A stretch of DNA of 32,446 nucleotides from an uncultured Oscillospiraceae bacterium (GTDB taxonomy: Bacteria; Bacillota; Clostridia; Oscillospirales; Oscillospiraceae): positions 1 through 32,446 of the forward strand of contig CAJOHR010000016.1 in the NCBI GenBank assembly GCA_905234425.1, read 5' to 3'. Below the pieces are notes generated by a model that was not told the origin of the DNA, ran no database searches, and saw nothing but the letters and a program-made list of their open reading frames with translations. How positions within the stretch are numbered: position 1 is the stretch's first letter; each line of letters opens with the position of its first letter. A program made the translations under genes and the position numbers. Positions 26,540-32,446 of this stretch are shown here, in pieces.

Positions 26540-28036
26540 TCAGCTTTTCAGCATTTCCAGCCCGATCTCCATCCGGCGGAGGGTTTCCTCCCGGCCCAGA
26601 ACCTGGGCGATCTCGATGGCGCCGCCGGGGGTGACGGACTTGCCCGCTGCCGCGATCCGCAGGGGCCACATGACCTTGCCGATCTTCACACCTTCCGCCT
26701 CGGTGAGCGCGTAGAGGGCGTCGTGGATGGCGTCGTAGGTCCAGTCCGGCAGGGCGTTCAGGGCGTCATACTCCTTCTGGAGCAGGTCCAGGGAGCTCTC
26801 CGCCGTCAGCTTGTTCTTCTTGTTGGTGTAGAGCTCCGGTCTGTAGTCCGGGAGCCTGTCGAAGAAGCCGATCATCTCCGGGATCTGGTCCAGCCGGTCC
26901 AGACGGGTCTGGACCAGGGCGGGAATCAGGGACTTGTCCACGTTTTCCGCGGTGATGGCCTGGTCGATCCAGGGCTCTGCCAAAGCGGCGAAGGCCTCCG
27001 GCGTCAGGGCCTTGAGATAGGTGCTGTTGAAGTAGTTGAGCTTCTCTATGTCGAAGGCGGAGGGAGATTTGCTCAGGCCCTCCAGCTCGAAGGCGGCGAT
27101 CAGCCCGTCCATGTCGAAGAACTCCTGCTCCGCCAGGTCGCCCCGTGGGCTCCAGCCCAGGAGGGACACGTAGTTGACGATGGCCTCGGGCAGATAGCCC
27201 ATGGCAAGCAGGTCCTCGTAGGAGGGGTCTCCGTGGCGCTTGGACATCTTCCGGACCGTTCCCGTCTCCGGGTCGGTGATCATGACCGAGGCGCAGTGGA
27301 CGTAGGTGGGGATCTCCCAGCCGAAGGCCTCGTAGAGCAGATTGTACTTGGGGGCGGAGGACAGGTATTCGCTGCCCCGGACCACGTGGGTGATGCCCAT
27401 AAGGTGGTCATCCACCACGTTGGCAAAGTTGTAGGTGGGCAGGCCGTCGGATTTCAGCAGCACCTGGTCGTCCAGCTCGCTGTTGTCCACGGTGATGTCT
27501 CCGTAGACCGCGTCGTGGAAGGTGGTGGTGCCCTCGGGGATGATCTGCCGGATCACGTAGGGCTCTCCCGCGTCCAGCCTGGCCTGGATCTCCTCGGGAG
27601 ACAGATGGAGGCAGTGCCGGTCATATTTGGCGTTGGGGTCCGCCGTGTGGAGCGCCGCCAGACGCTCCTCGGTGCAGAAGCAGCGATAGGCCGCCCCCTT
27701 CTCCACCAGCAGCTCCGCGTATTTTTTGTAAAGCGCCCGGCGCTCCGTCTGGACGTAGGGACCCACGGGACCGCCCACGTCCGGGCCCTCGTCGTAGGTA
27801 AGGCCCACGCCTGCCAGGGTCCGCTTGATGACCTCCACCGCGTCGCCCACCAGCCGGGCCTGGTCCGTGTCCTCGATCCGGAGAATAAAGGTGCCCCTGG
27901 CGTGCCGGGCAATAAAGTAGGTGTACAGGGCTGTCCGCAGGTTGCCCACGTGCATATAGCCCGTGGGGCTGGGGGCAAACCGGGTCCGGACGCCGCCCTT
28001 GGGGATCCGGACCTCCATCTCTTCAAAAAATCCCAT
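26540..28036 (-). CDS. gltX: Glutamate--tRNA ligase
   Basis: A class I synthetase charging tRNA-Glu (and, in organisms lacking GlnRS, tRNA-Gln for later amidation). The 498-aa length is normal. The HIGH-type motif is PSPTGYMHVGNLRTA (residues 22-36). A CFC...YDRHC arrangement resembles the zinc-binding insert of bacterial GluRS. The KMSKR loop lies near residue 264 (VRKMSKRHG), and a helical anticodon-binding domain fills the C-terminus. The start is set by AAGGAG nine bases upstream. It is transcribed from the promoter at 28107, divergently from trpS. No clear terminator lies before the sigma factor gene 96 nt downstream. Confidence 0.98.
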   Translation of the reverse strand: MGFFEEMEVRIPKGGVRTRFAPSPTGYMHVGNLRTALYTYFIARHARGTFILRIEDTDQARLVGDAVEVIKRTLAGVGLTYDEGPDVGGPVGPYVQTERRALYKKYAELLVEKGAAYRCFCTEERLAALHTADPNAKYDRHCLHLSPEEIQARLDAGEPYVIRQIIPEGTTTFHDAVYGDITVDNSELDDQVLLKSDGLPTYNFANVVDDHLMGITHVVRGSEYLSSAPKYNLLYEAFGWEIPTYVHCASVMITDPETGTVRKMSKRHGDPSYEDLLAMGYLPEAIVNYVSLLGWSPRGDLAEQEFFDMDGLIAAFELEGLSKSPSAFDIEKLNYFNSTYLKALTPEAFAALAEPWIDQAITAENVDKSLIPALVQTRLDRLDQIPEMIGFFDRLPDYRPELYTNKKNKLTAESSLDLLQKEYDALNALPDWTYDAIHDALYALTEAEGVKIGKVMWPLRIAAAGKSVTPGGAIEIAQVLGREETLRRMEIGLEMLKS

Positions 28037-28106
28037 ATTCGGTTACTCCTTTTTTGTCTGTTATCCTATTCTCTAAAAACTATTATTTTTATCGGAGATC
28101 AGTATT

Positions 28107-28135
28107 ATTATAGGGAATCCCCGGCGCAAGGTCAA
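28107..28135 (-). promoter_or_regulatory. Sigma-A-type promoter for gltX
   Basis: On the minus strand: TTGACC (28135-28130), a 17-nt spacer and TATAAT (28112-28107). The leader of about 64 nt is too short for a T-box. Confidence 0.85.
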
Positions 28136-28178
28136 GGACAAGCGGCCCTGAATTCTTCACTTATTTTCCGAAATTCCG

Positions 28179-28207
28179 TTGAAATGTATGCGGTTGTATG
28201 GTAAAAT
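28179..28207 (+). promoter_or_regulatory. Sigma-A-type promoter for trpS
   Basis: TTGAAA (28179-28184), a 17-nt spacer and TAAAAT (28202-28207) with an extended -10 (TGG). Confidence 0.8.
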
Positions 28208-28215
28208 ACGCTGGA

Positions 28216-28250
28216 CTGCGGGCTTTTCCCGGCCTGGGACCGGGCCGCAG
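28216..28250 (+). promoter_or_regulatory. Leader hairpin before trpS
   Basis: CTGCGG...CCGCAG encloses a second stem CCCGG-cctggga-CCGGG. It lies in the trpS 5' leader, 29 nt before the start codon. It is too short for a T-box; its role, if any, is unknown. Confidence 0.4.
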
Positions 28251-28279
28251 GCATGAAACGCGCATAGAAGGGGAAACGT

Positions 28280-29278
28280 ATGGAAGACAAAAAAGTATTG
28301 CTCTCCGGCATCCAGCCCAGCGGGGATCTGACTCTGGGCTCTTATTTAGGGGCCATCAAGAACTGGTCCGCCCTGGCCCGGGAGTTTGACTGCTATTATT
28401 TCATGGCCGATATGCACACCATCACCGTCCGCCAGGATCCGGCCCAGCTTCGGAAGCACACCCTGGAGCAGCTGGCCTCCTATATCGCCTGCGGCCTGGA
28501 CCCGGAGGAGAACACCCTGTTCATCCAGTCCCACGTCCATCAGCACGCGGAGCTGGGATGGGTCCTCCAGTGCTTCACCATGTTCGGCGAGCTCTCCCGG
28601 ATGACCCAGTTCAAGGACAAATCCGCCAAGCACGCCGAGAACATCAACGCCGGGCTCTTTGCCTATCCCAGCCTCATGGCCGCGGATATCCTGCTCTATC
28701 AGCCGGATTTCGTCCCCGTGGGCGAGGATCAGAAGCAGCACGTGGAGTTGACCCGGGACGTGGCCGGCCGGTTCAACAGCCTCTACGGCGACGTGTTCAA
28801 GATCCCCGAGCCCTATATCCCCAAGGTGGGCGCCCGGGTCATGAGCCTTCAGACCCCCACGGCCAAGATGTCCAAGTCCGACGAGGACCCCAACGGCTGC
28901 GTCTATTTGAAGGACGACAACGACACCGTCATGCGGAAGTTCAAGCGGGCCGTCACCGACAGCGAGACCTGCGTCCGCTATGACCGGGAGAACAAGCCCG
29001 GCATCTCCAACCTGATGGAGATCTATTCCGCCTGCACCGGCAAGACCTACGAGGAGATCCAGCGGGAGTTCGACGGCAAGGGCTACGGCGAGTTCAAGCC
29101 CGCCGTGGGCGAGGCCGTGCTCTCCGTCACCGGACCCATCCGGGACGAGGCCAACCGGCTGCTCAAGGACAAGAGCTATCTGGAGCAGGTTTACAGGACC
29201 GGCGCGGAAAAGGCCGGGGCCATTGCGAACAGGACCCTGCGGAAGGTCTACAAAAAGGTGGGGTTTGTCCCCCGCTGA
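28280..29278 (+). CDS. trpS: Tryptophan--tRNA ligase
   Basis: The class I enzyme charging tRNA-Trp. The 332-aa length is normal for bacteria. It opens LLSGIQPSGDLTLGSYLGAIKNW, where TLGSYLGA is the HIGH-equivalent loop. It has the Trp-binding and dimer stretch GWVLQCFTMFGELSRMTQFKDK, the ADILLYQPDFVPVGEDQKQH motif and the AKMSKSDED loop near residue 197. The start is set by AGAAGGGGAAACGT. It has its own promoter at 28179 with a structured leader. Only a modest hairpin (29288-29310, no T run) separates it from the next gene, so co-transcription is likely. Confidence 0.98.
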   Translation: MEDKKVLLSGIQPSGDLTLGSYLGAIKNWSALAREFDCYYFMADMHTITVRQDPAQLRKHTLEQLASYIACGLDPEENTLFIQSHVHQHAELGWVLQCFTMFGELSRMTQFKDKSAKHAENINAGLFAYPSLMAADILLYQPDFVPVGEDQKQHVELTRDVAGRFNSLYGDVFKIPEPYIPKVGARVMSLQTPTAKMSKSDEDPNGCVYLKDDNDTVMRKFKRAVTDSETCVRYDRENKPGISNLMEIYSACTGKTYEEIQREFDGKGYGEFKPAVGEAVLSVTGPIRDEANRLLKDKSYLEQVYRTGAEKAGAIANRTLRKVYKKVGFVPR

Positions 29279-29287
29279 TTGCCCGAC

Positions 29288-29310
29288 AGGGACCGGCGAT
29301 CCGGTTCCCT
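29288..29310 (+). other. Intercistronic hairpin
   Basis: AGGGACCGG-cgat-CCGGTTCCCT forms a bulged stem of about nine pairs between trpS and the transferase gene. It lacks a T run, so it is more likely an RNA-stability or attenuation element than a full terminator. Confidence 0.35.
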
Positions 29311-29332
29311 CGGCATAGAAAGGAAGTTTTTC

Positions 29333-30475
29333 ATGGCAACGAATCAGCAGCTTATTACCGTGCTGATCGCCGTTTTGGCCGCGGGGGCTGTCTCCTTTGC
29401 CCTGACCCCGCTGGTGAAAGTCCTTGCCATCCGGTTCGGGTTCGTGGACGTGCCGAAGGACGGCCGCCGGATGCACAAAAAGCCCATCCCTACCATCGGC
29501 GGGCTGGCCATTTACGCTGCCTTCCTGCTGGTGGTGCTTGTCATGTGCAAAGTGGAGCGGCAGCTTGTGGGCATCCTGATCGGCGGAACCATTCTGGTGG
29601 GACTGGGCGTCATCGACGACAAATACGACCTGGACGCGAAGCTGAAATTCCTGGTGCAGATCGTGGCCGCCGTGATCCCCGTGACCCAGGGGGTGATCGT
29701 GGACTACATGTCCAATCCCTTCCCCTTTGGGCCCCAATATCTGAATTTCGGGGTGCTGGGCATTCCCATCACCGTGATCTGGATCGTGGCCATCACCAAT
29801 GCGGTGAACTTCATCGACGGATTGGACGGGCTCAGCGTGGGCGTCTGCTCCATCAGCTGCCTGACCATGGCCGTCATTGCCATGTCCCTGGGCCAGACCC
29901 TGGAGGCTGTGATCCTGGGCGCCTTGCTGGGCGCCTGCCTGGGCTTCCTGCCTTACAACTTCAACCCCGCCAAGATCTTTATGGGGGACACGGGCGCCAC
30001 GTTCCTGGGCTTCATCCTGGCATGCATGTCCGTCAGCGGACTTTTCAAGCTCTATACGGTGATCTCCTTCGCCGTGCCCATTCTTGTGCTGGGCGTGCCC
30101 ATTTTCGATATCACCTTCGCCTTCATGCGGCGGATTTGGCACCATGAAAGCCCCATGCACCCCGACCGGAGCCACATCCATCACCGGCTCATCGACAAGG
30201 GCTTCAACCAGCGCCAGAGCGTGGCCATCCTCTATGTGGTGGCGTCCCTCCTGGGCGTCTGCGCCGTCATGGTCAGCACCAGCGGCCCGGGAAAGGCCCT
30301 GATGGTGCTCCTGGCCGTGGCCGCCGTGGGCGGCATTGGCATCAAAATGCTGGCGGTGCGCAGTCCCGATGACGTAATCGGAGAGGCCGCCAGGAACCGG
30401 GCCCAGGAGACCGGGGAAGCGCCGGAAACACCGGCGGAGCCTGAGAACGGGACGGAAGAGGACCGGGATTCATAG
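29333..30475 (+). CDS. Polyprenyl-phosphate GlcNAc-1-phosphate transferase (WecA/TagO-like)
   Basis: This integral membrane enzyme moves GlcNAc-1-P from UDP-GlcNAc onto undecaprenyl phosphate, starting teichoic-acid-like or other wall polymers. The 380-aa protein has about ten hydrophobic segments and the family motifs in order: VIDDKYDLDAKLKFLVQ (DD near residues 96-97), NFIDGLDGLS near 159, MGDTGATFLGF near 219, and the HPDRSHIHHRL loop near 280 that separates WecA/TagO from MraY. A charged C-terminal tail (EAPETPAEPENGTEED) is cytosolic. The start ATG 29333 follows AGAAAGGAAG. GlmS in this window supplies the precursor pathway. The stop overlaps the end of the opposing small gene by six bases. 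Confidence 0.93.
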   Translation: MATNQQLITVLIAVLAAGAVSFALTPLVKVLAIRFGFVDVPKDGRRMHKKPIPTIGGLAIYAAFLLVVLVMCKVERQLVGILIGGTILVGLGVIDDKYDLDAKLKFLVQIVAAVIPVTQGVIVDYMSNPFPFGPQYLNFGVLGIPITVIWIVAITNAVNFIDGLDGLSVGVCSISCLTMAVIAMSLGQTLEAVILGALLGACLGFLPYNFNPAKIFMGDTGATFLGFILACMSVSGLFKLYTVISFAVPILVLGVPIFDITFAFMRRIWHHESPMHPDRSHIHHRLIDKGFNQRQSVAILYVVASLLGVCAVMVSTSGPGKALMVLLAVAAVGGIGIKMLAVRSPDDVIGEAARNRAQETGEAPETPAEPENGTEEDRDS

Positions 30476-30676
30476 CATGAGGTAAAGTCCCATGGCCACA
30501 AAGGGCCAGATCCCTTGGTCCTCCTGCCGGAGAACCAGATAGATCAGCAGCAGGATCAGAAGATCGTCGCTGTCCAGCCTGTTCAGCCGGCCCAATATGG
30601 CCGAGCCCGGACCGGGACCGCTGCCGGATACAGGCCGGAGGGCCGATCCGGGGGCCGAAACGTAAGGGTTGAACAA
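30470..30676 (-). CDS. Small hydrophobic protein of unknown function
   Basis: The predicted 68-aa protein has a Gly/Pro/Ser-rich N-terminal part (about residues 8-28), then LDSDDLLILLLIYLVLR and a second hydrophobic end (IWPFVAMGLYLML). This gives one or two membrane helices flanked by acidic residues. It starts with TTG 30676 behind a good GGAGGTG site 6 nt away. It follows the 115-aa gene by 17 nt and overlaps the opposing transferase stop by six bases. I do not recognise it. The strong ribosome site and operon position support it being real; the rare start lowers confidence. Confidence 0.6.
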   Translation of the reverse strand: MFNPYVSAPGSALRPVSGSGPGPGSAILGRLNRLDSDDLLILLLIYLVLRQEDQGIWPFVAMGLYLML

Positions 30677-30693
30677 GGGCGCACCTCCGATTT

Positions 30694-31041
30694 CTATTCC
30701 GTTTGGGAGCCCAGCGCTCCCGTCACCGATCTGGCGGCATAGGTGAGCTGAACGGCCCGGGCGGCCCGATTCAGCTTTTCCCCATCCCCGAAAAGGGGCC
30801 GCAGGGTTTCAAAGAGCCTTGCCGCTGCGGCAGCCTCCTCCGAGGACTGAAGGGCCCCGGCCAGGGTGCCCAGAAGCTGAGGGGACAGCCCGCCGGGAAG
30901 CAGACTTTCCGAGGGCTGCGGCTGAGCTGCGGGCTTTGGCGCCTCCGGGGCCAGTCCCAGCTGCTTTGCCATGGCCTCCAACTGGCCCATGGCCTCCGGG
31001 TTTTCTAAAAATTGCGCAACGGCAGCGGAGATGTCATCCAT
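30694..31041 (-). CDS. Small helical protein of unknown function
   Basis: A 115-aa Ala/Leu/Gln-rich, mostly helical protein, beginning DDISAAVAQFLENPEAMGQLEAMAKQLGL, with a Pro/Gln/Ser linker (about residues 33-47) and a second helical half ending in a Leu/Arg-rich stretch. There is no signal peptide, Cys or known motif. Its start overlaps the stop of the upstream 75-aa gene by 8 nt, so translation is coupled. The N-terminal wording (a helix, 'NPEAM', then a helix) is echoed by 'DPEVQKLLAAL' in the neighbour, hinting at related folds. Function unknown. Confidence 0.7.
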   Translation of the reverse strand: MDDISAAVAQFLENPEAMGQLEAMAKQLGLAPEAPKPAAQPQPSESLLPGGLSPQLLGTLAGALQSSEEAAAAARLFETLRPLFGDGEKLNRAARAVQLTYAARSVTGALGSQTE

Positions 31042-31261
31042 GGTTCATGGACTTCTCCAGCGCGGCCAGAAGCTTCTGGACCTCCGGGTCCTGGAGCATG
31101 GGCGCCAGAATGTTCCGGGCCTCCGCCTGATCCCCCTGCTGTACCGCCGCCCCCGCCTGCTTCAGCGCCGTGCCGCCGTCCTTTGACAGCAGCCGGAGAA
31201 GCTGCTGGCCCTGGGGCGACCCCAGGAGCTGCCGGATGGCCTTCTGATCCTTTGGATCCAT
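31034..31261 (-). CDS. Small helical protein of unknown function, first gene of trio
   Basis: A 75-aa protein with no recognised domain: DPKDQKAIRQLLGSPQGQQLL, then a helical middle (GTALKQAGAAVQQGDQAEA) and MLQDPEVQKLLAALEKS. It appears built of two or three short amphipathic helices and lacks membrane segments. ATG 31261 is 7 nt after GAAGGGGG; ATG 31267 is too close to that site. It heads a minus-strand trio (75, 115 and 68 aa) divergent from coaX. Three small coupled genes between cell-wall and CoA genes suggest a conserved functional unit, which I cannot name. Confidence 0.7.
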   Translation of the reverse strand: MDPKDQKAIRQLLGSPQGQQLLRLLSKDGGTALKQAGAAVQQGDQAEARNILAPMLQDPEVQKLLAALEKSMNHG

Positions 31262-31339
31262 TGTCATTCCCCCTTCATTCCATTGTATGCGGAAATTCCG
31301 GAAGGTGAACCACCCTCCGCCAAAGGAGCGATACATACT

Positions 31340-32143
31340 ATGCTGCTAACCATCGATGTGGGCAACACCAATACGGTGTTCGGTATCTATCAGGAGACGG
31401 AGCTGCTGGGCAGCTTCCGGCTCTCCACCAACTCCACCGCCACCTCCGACGAGATCGGCATTATGGCCGTGGCTTATTTTGAGCGGTTCGGCTACCGGAC
31501 GGAGGATGTGCAGGCCTGCATGATCGCTTCCGTGGTGCCGCAGGTCATGTACTCCCTCACCAGCGCCATCATCAAGTATTTCGGCGTGGCGCCCCTGGTG
31601 CTGGGCACCGACGTGGACGCGGGTCTGGAGTTCGATCCCCGGTGCTACGAGACGGGACGCCTGGGCGCGGACCGGGCGGTGAACTGCATTGCCGCTCTCG
31701 CCAAGTACGGCCCGCCCTTCCTGATCCTGGACTTCGGCACCGCCACAACCATCGACGCCGTGGACGAAAAGGGCGTCTATGTGGGCGGCACCATCGGCCC
31801 GGGTCTTCGGGTCAGTCTGGACGCCCTGGTGTCCAGGACCGCCATGCTGCCCCGGGTGGAGCTCCAGATGCCCCCCACCATCCTGGGACGGAACACGGTG
31901 GAGCAGATCCAGGCCGGCGTGGTGGCCGGGTATGTGGGCAACATGAACCACCTGGTCCGCCAGACCAAGGAGGAGCTGGGCAGCTCCGATATCCGGGTCA
32001 TTGCCACCGGCGGTCTCTCCAGGCTCATCGCCGGACAGACGGACCAGATCGACATCGTGGACGCAACTCTGACCCTGGACGGCCTCCAGATGATTTATGA
32101 CAAAAACCGGGACGCCAAGCCCGTGGAGATCCGCAACGATTGA
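31340..32143 (+). CDS. coaX: Type III pantothenate kinase
   Basis: CoaX phosphorylates pantothenate, the first step of CoA synthesis, and needs a monovalent cation. The 267-aa protein has the ASKHA-fold phosphate motif DVGNTNTVFG at residues 5-14, GADRAVNC near 108, DFGTATTIDAV near 131 with the catalytic Asp, GGTIGPGL and the C-terminal adenosine motif TGGLS near 223. The start ATG 31340 follows AAAGGAG at 31322; the upstream in-frame start at 31283 lacks support. No convincing promoter was found in the 79-nt gap shared with the divergent trio. A strong terminator follows. Confidence 0.97.
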   Translation: MLLTIDVGNTNTVFGIYQETELLGSFRLSTNSTATSDEIGIMAVAYFERFGYRTEDVQACMIASVVPQVMYSLTSAIIKYFGVAPLVLGTDVDAGLEFDPRCYETGRLGADRAVNCIAALAKYGPPFLILDFGTATTIDAVDEKGVYVGGTIGPGLRVSLDALVSRTAMLPRVELQMPPTILGRNTVEQIQAGVVAGYVGNMNHLVRQTKEELGSSDIRVIATGGLSRLIAGQTDQIDIVDATLTLDGLQMIYDKNRDAKPVEIRND

Positions 32144-32150
32144 TGAAAAT

Positions 32151-32183
32151 ACGCGGGACACCTCGAAATGGGGTGTCCCGCGT
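32151..32183 (+). terminator. Terminator after coaX
   Basis: The perfect 12-bp stem ACGCGGGACACC / GGTGTCCCGCGT has a 9-nt loop; only a short T-rich tail (GTTGGT) follows. Confidence 0.7.
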
Positions 32184-32261
32184 GTTGGTCAGGGAGGACT
32201 TTACGATGATTGAACGTGCCGGCGCGCTGCCGCCGGCTGGGCTGACTTCCAACACTTACAT

Positions 32262-32290
32262 TTGCAACGGCGGTTTTAATCTGTTATACC
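32262..32290 (+). promoter_or_regulatory. Promoter for the Cys-rich micro-ORF
   Basis: TTGCAA (32262-32267), a 17-nt spacer and TATACC (32285-32290) with an extended -10 (TGT). Predicted start near 32297, about 38 nt ahead of ATG 32335. Confidence 0.65.
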
Positions 32291-32334
32291 CGAACCGTCC
32301 TCGAGAGACAATTACTTTTCGGGAGGTTACTTAC

Positions 32335-32400
32335 ATGTGCAACTGTAATTGGGAAACCATCTACCGGCTTCTGTGCCAGCTCTGCGGCTGGGGCTGCTGA
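32335..32400 (+). CDS. Cys-rich 21-residue micro-protein
   Basis: Twenty-two codons including the stop. The peptide begins MCNCNWETIYRLL and ends CQLCGWGC, with Cys at positions 2, 4, 14, 17 and 21, Trp at 6 and 19, and an amphipathic middle. The ribosome site GGGAGG (32321-32326) lies 8 nt before ATG. A near-consensus promoter (32262) and a perfect terminator hairpin (32419) bracket it, which is far more than chance would give a 66-nt frame. The same frame stays open back to ATG 32206, which has its own AGGGAGG site, so a 64-residue form is possible if transcription reads through the coaX terminator. No family recognised. It may bind metal, be a signal peptide or be a peptide precursor; none of these is shown. 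Confidence 0.55.
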   Translation: MCNCNWETIYRLLCQLCGWGC

Positions 32401-32418
32401 TGCACTGATGCATAAGAA

Positions 32419-32443
32419 ACGGGACCGCTTGATGCGGTCCCGT
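32419..32443 (+). terminator. Terminator after the micro-ORF
   Basis: A perfect 10-bp stem ACGGGACCGC / GCGGTCCCGT with a TTGAT loop. The window ends before any T run can be seen. Confidence 0.6.
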
Positions 32444-32446
32444 GAG

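Noticed and set aside
27049-27118. Two TGTCGAA sequences (27049-27055 and 27112-27118)
   Set aside because: They match the 0A box but lie inside gltX coding sequence; they show that the 7-mer arises by chance in GC-rich DNA.
28037-28279. T-box leaders for gltX or trpS
   Set aside because: Both leaders are about 65 nt; no T-box sequence (TGGNACCGCG) or antiterminator is seen.
28346-30184. A 612-codon open frame on the minus strand opposite trpS and the transferase
   Set aside because: It spans two genuine genes and their gap; His/Gly/Asp-rich, without a ribosome site or domain.
31262-31339. Divergent promoter pair between the small-gene trio and coaX
   Set aside because: A minus-strand TACAAT (31282-31287) has a poor -35 and would start transcription on the ribosome site; the plus-strand candidate TTGTCA-17-TGTATG has a weak -10.

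Overview
This 32.4 kb window looks like core chromosome from an anaerobic, endospore-forming Clostridia member, most likely an Oscillospiraceae-type gut bacterium. The evidence is a one-piece pyruvate:ferredoxin oxidoreductase, a spoIVB-spo0A pair, an ECF sigma factor coupled to a serpin, GC-rich codon use, and near-consensus sigma-A promoters in AT-rich gaps (almost all with 17-nt spacers). The species assignment is inference. There is no phage, integrase, transposase, rRNA, tRNA or CRISPR array. Apart from palindromic repeats, the window is densely packed with genes.

Layout. 1-1691 (minus): a ComM/YifB AAA+ protein followed by a cut-off membrane protein. 1958-5465 (plus): pyruvate:ferredoxin oxidoreductase with a C-terminal frameshift that fits a missing 20 bp. 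5752-10431 (plus): cytidylate-kinase-like protein, Mrp Fe-S carrier, GlmS, nitroreductase and a DUF2461 protein. 10675-12958 (plus): sporulation block spoIVB, a small XRE regulator, spo0A, with 0A boxes ahead of the regulator and spo0A. 13067-13783 (minus): a protein with two CxxC...CxxH modules, divergent from an acyl-ACP thioesterase (13879-14616, plus). 14715-18936 (plus): guaB, an ABC-F ATPase and a YdcF-like protein. 19062-22120 (plus): two tandem 506-aa membrane phosphatase/sulfatase-fold paralogues. 22272-24323 (plus): an old-yellow-enzyme-type flavoprotein with a rewritten active site. 24376-28036 (minus): membrane-anchored serpin, ECF sigma factor and gltX. 28280-30475 (plus): trpS and a polyprenyl-phosphate GlcNAc-1-P transferase. 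30470-31261 (minus): three small uncharacterised genes. 31340-32400 (plus): coaX and a Cys-rich micro-ORF with its own promoter and terminator.

How the parts work together. Many genes are housekeeping: pyruvate oxidation, Fe-S assembly, amino-sugar supply (GlmS) feeding cell-wall polymer initiation (GlcNAc-1-P transferase), GMP synthesis, fatty-acid release, CoA synthesis and two tRNA synthetases. The less ordinary material is regulatory or surface-related: the XRE gene inside the spoIVB-spo0A interval with a 13-nt palindrome at its start, the sigma/serpin pair sharing a GTGA overlap, the paired membrane hydrolases, the atypical flavin reductase, the three-gene small operon and the 21-residue Cys-rich peptide. 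These are the best candidates for undescribed biology. No function was assigned where the sequence does not support one.
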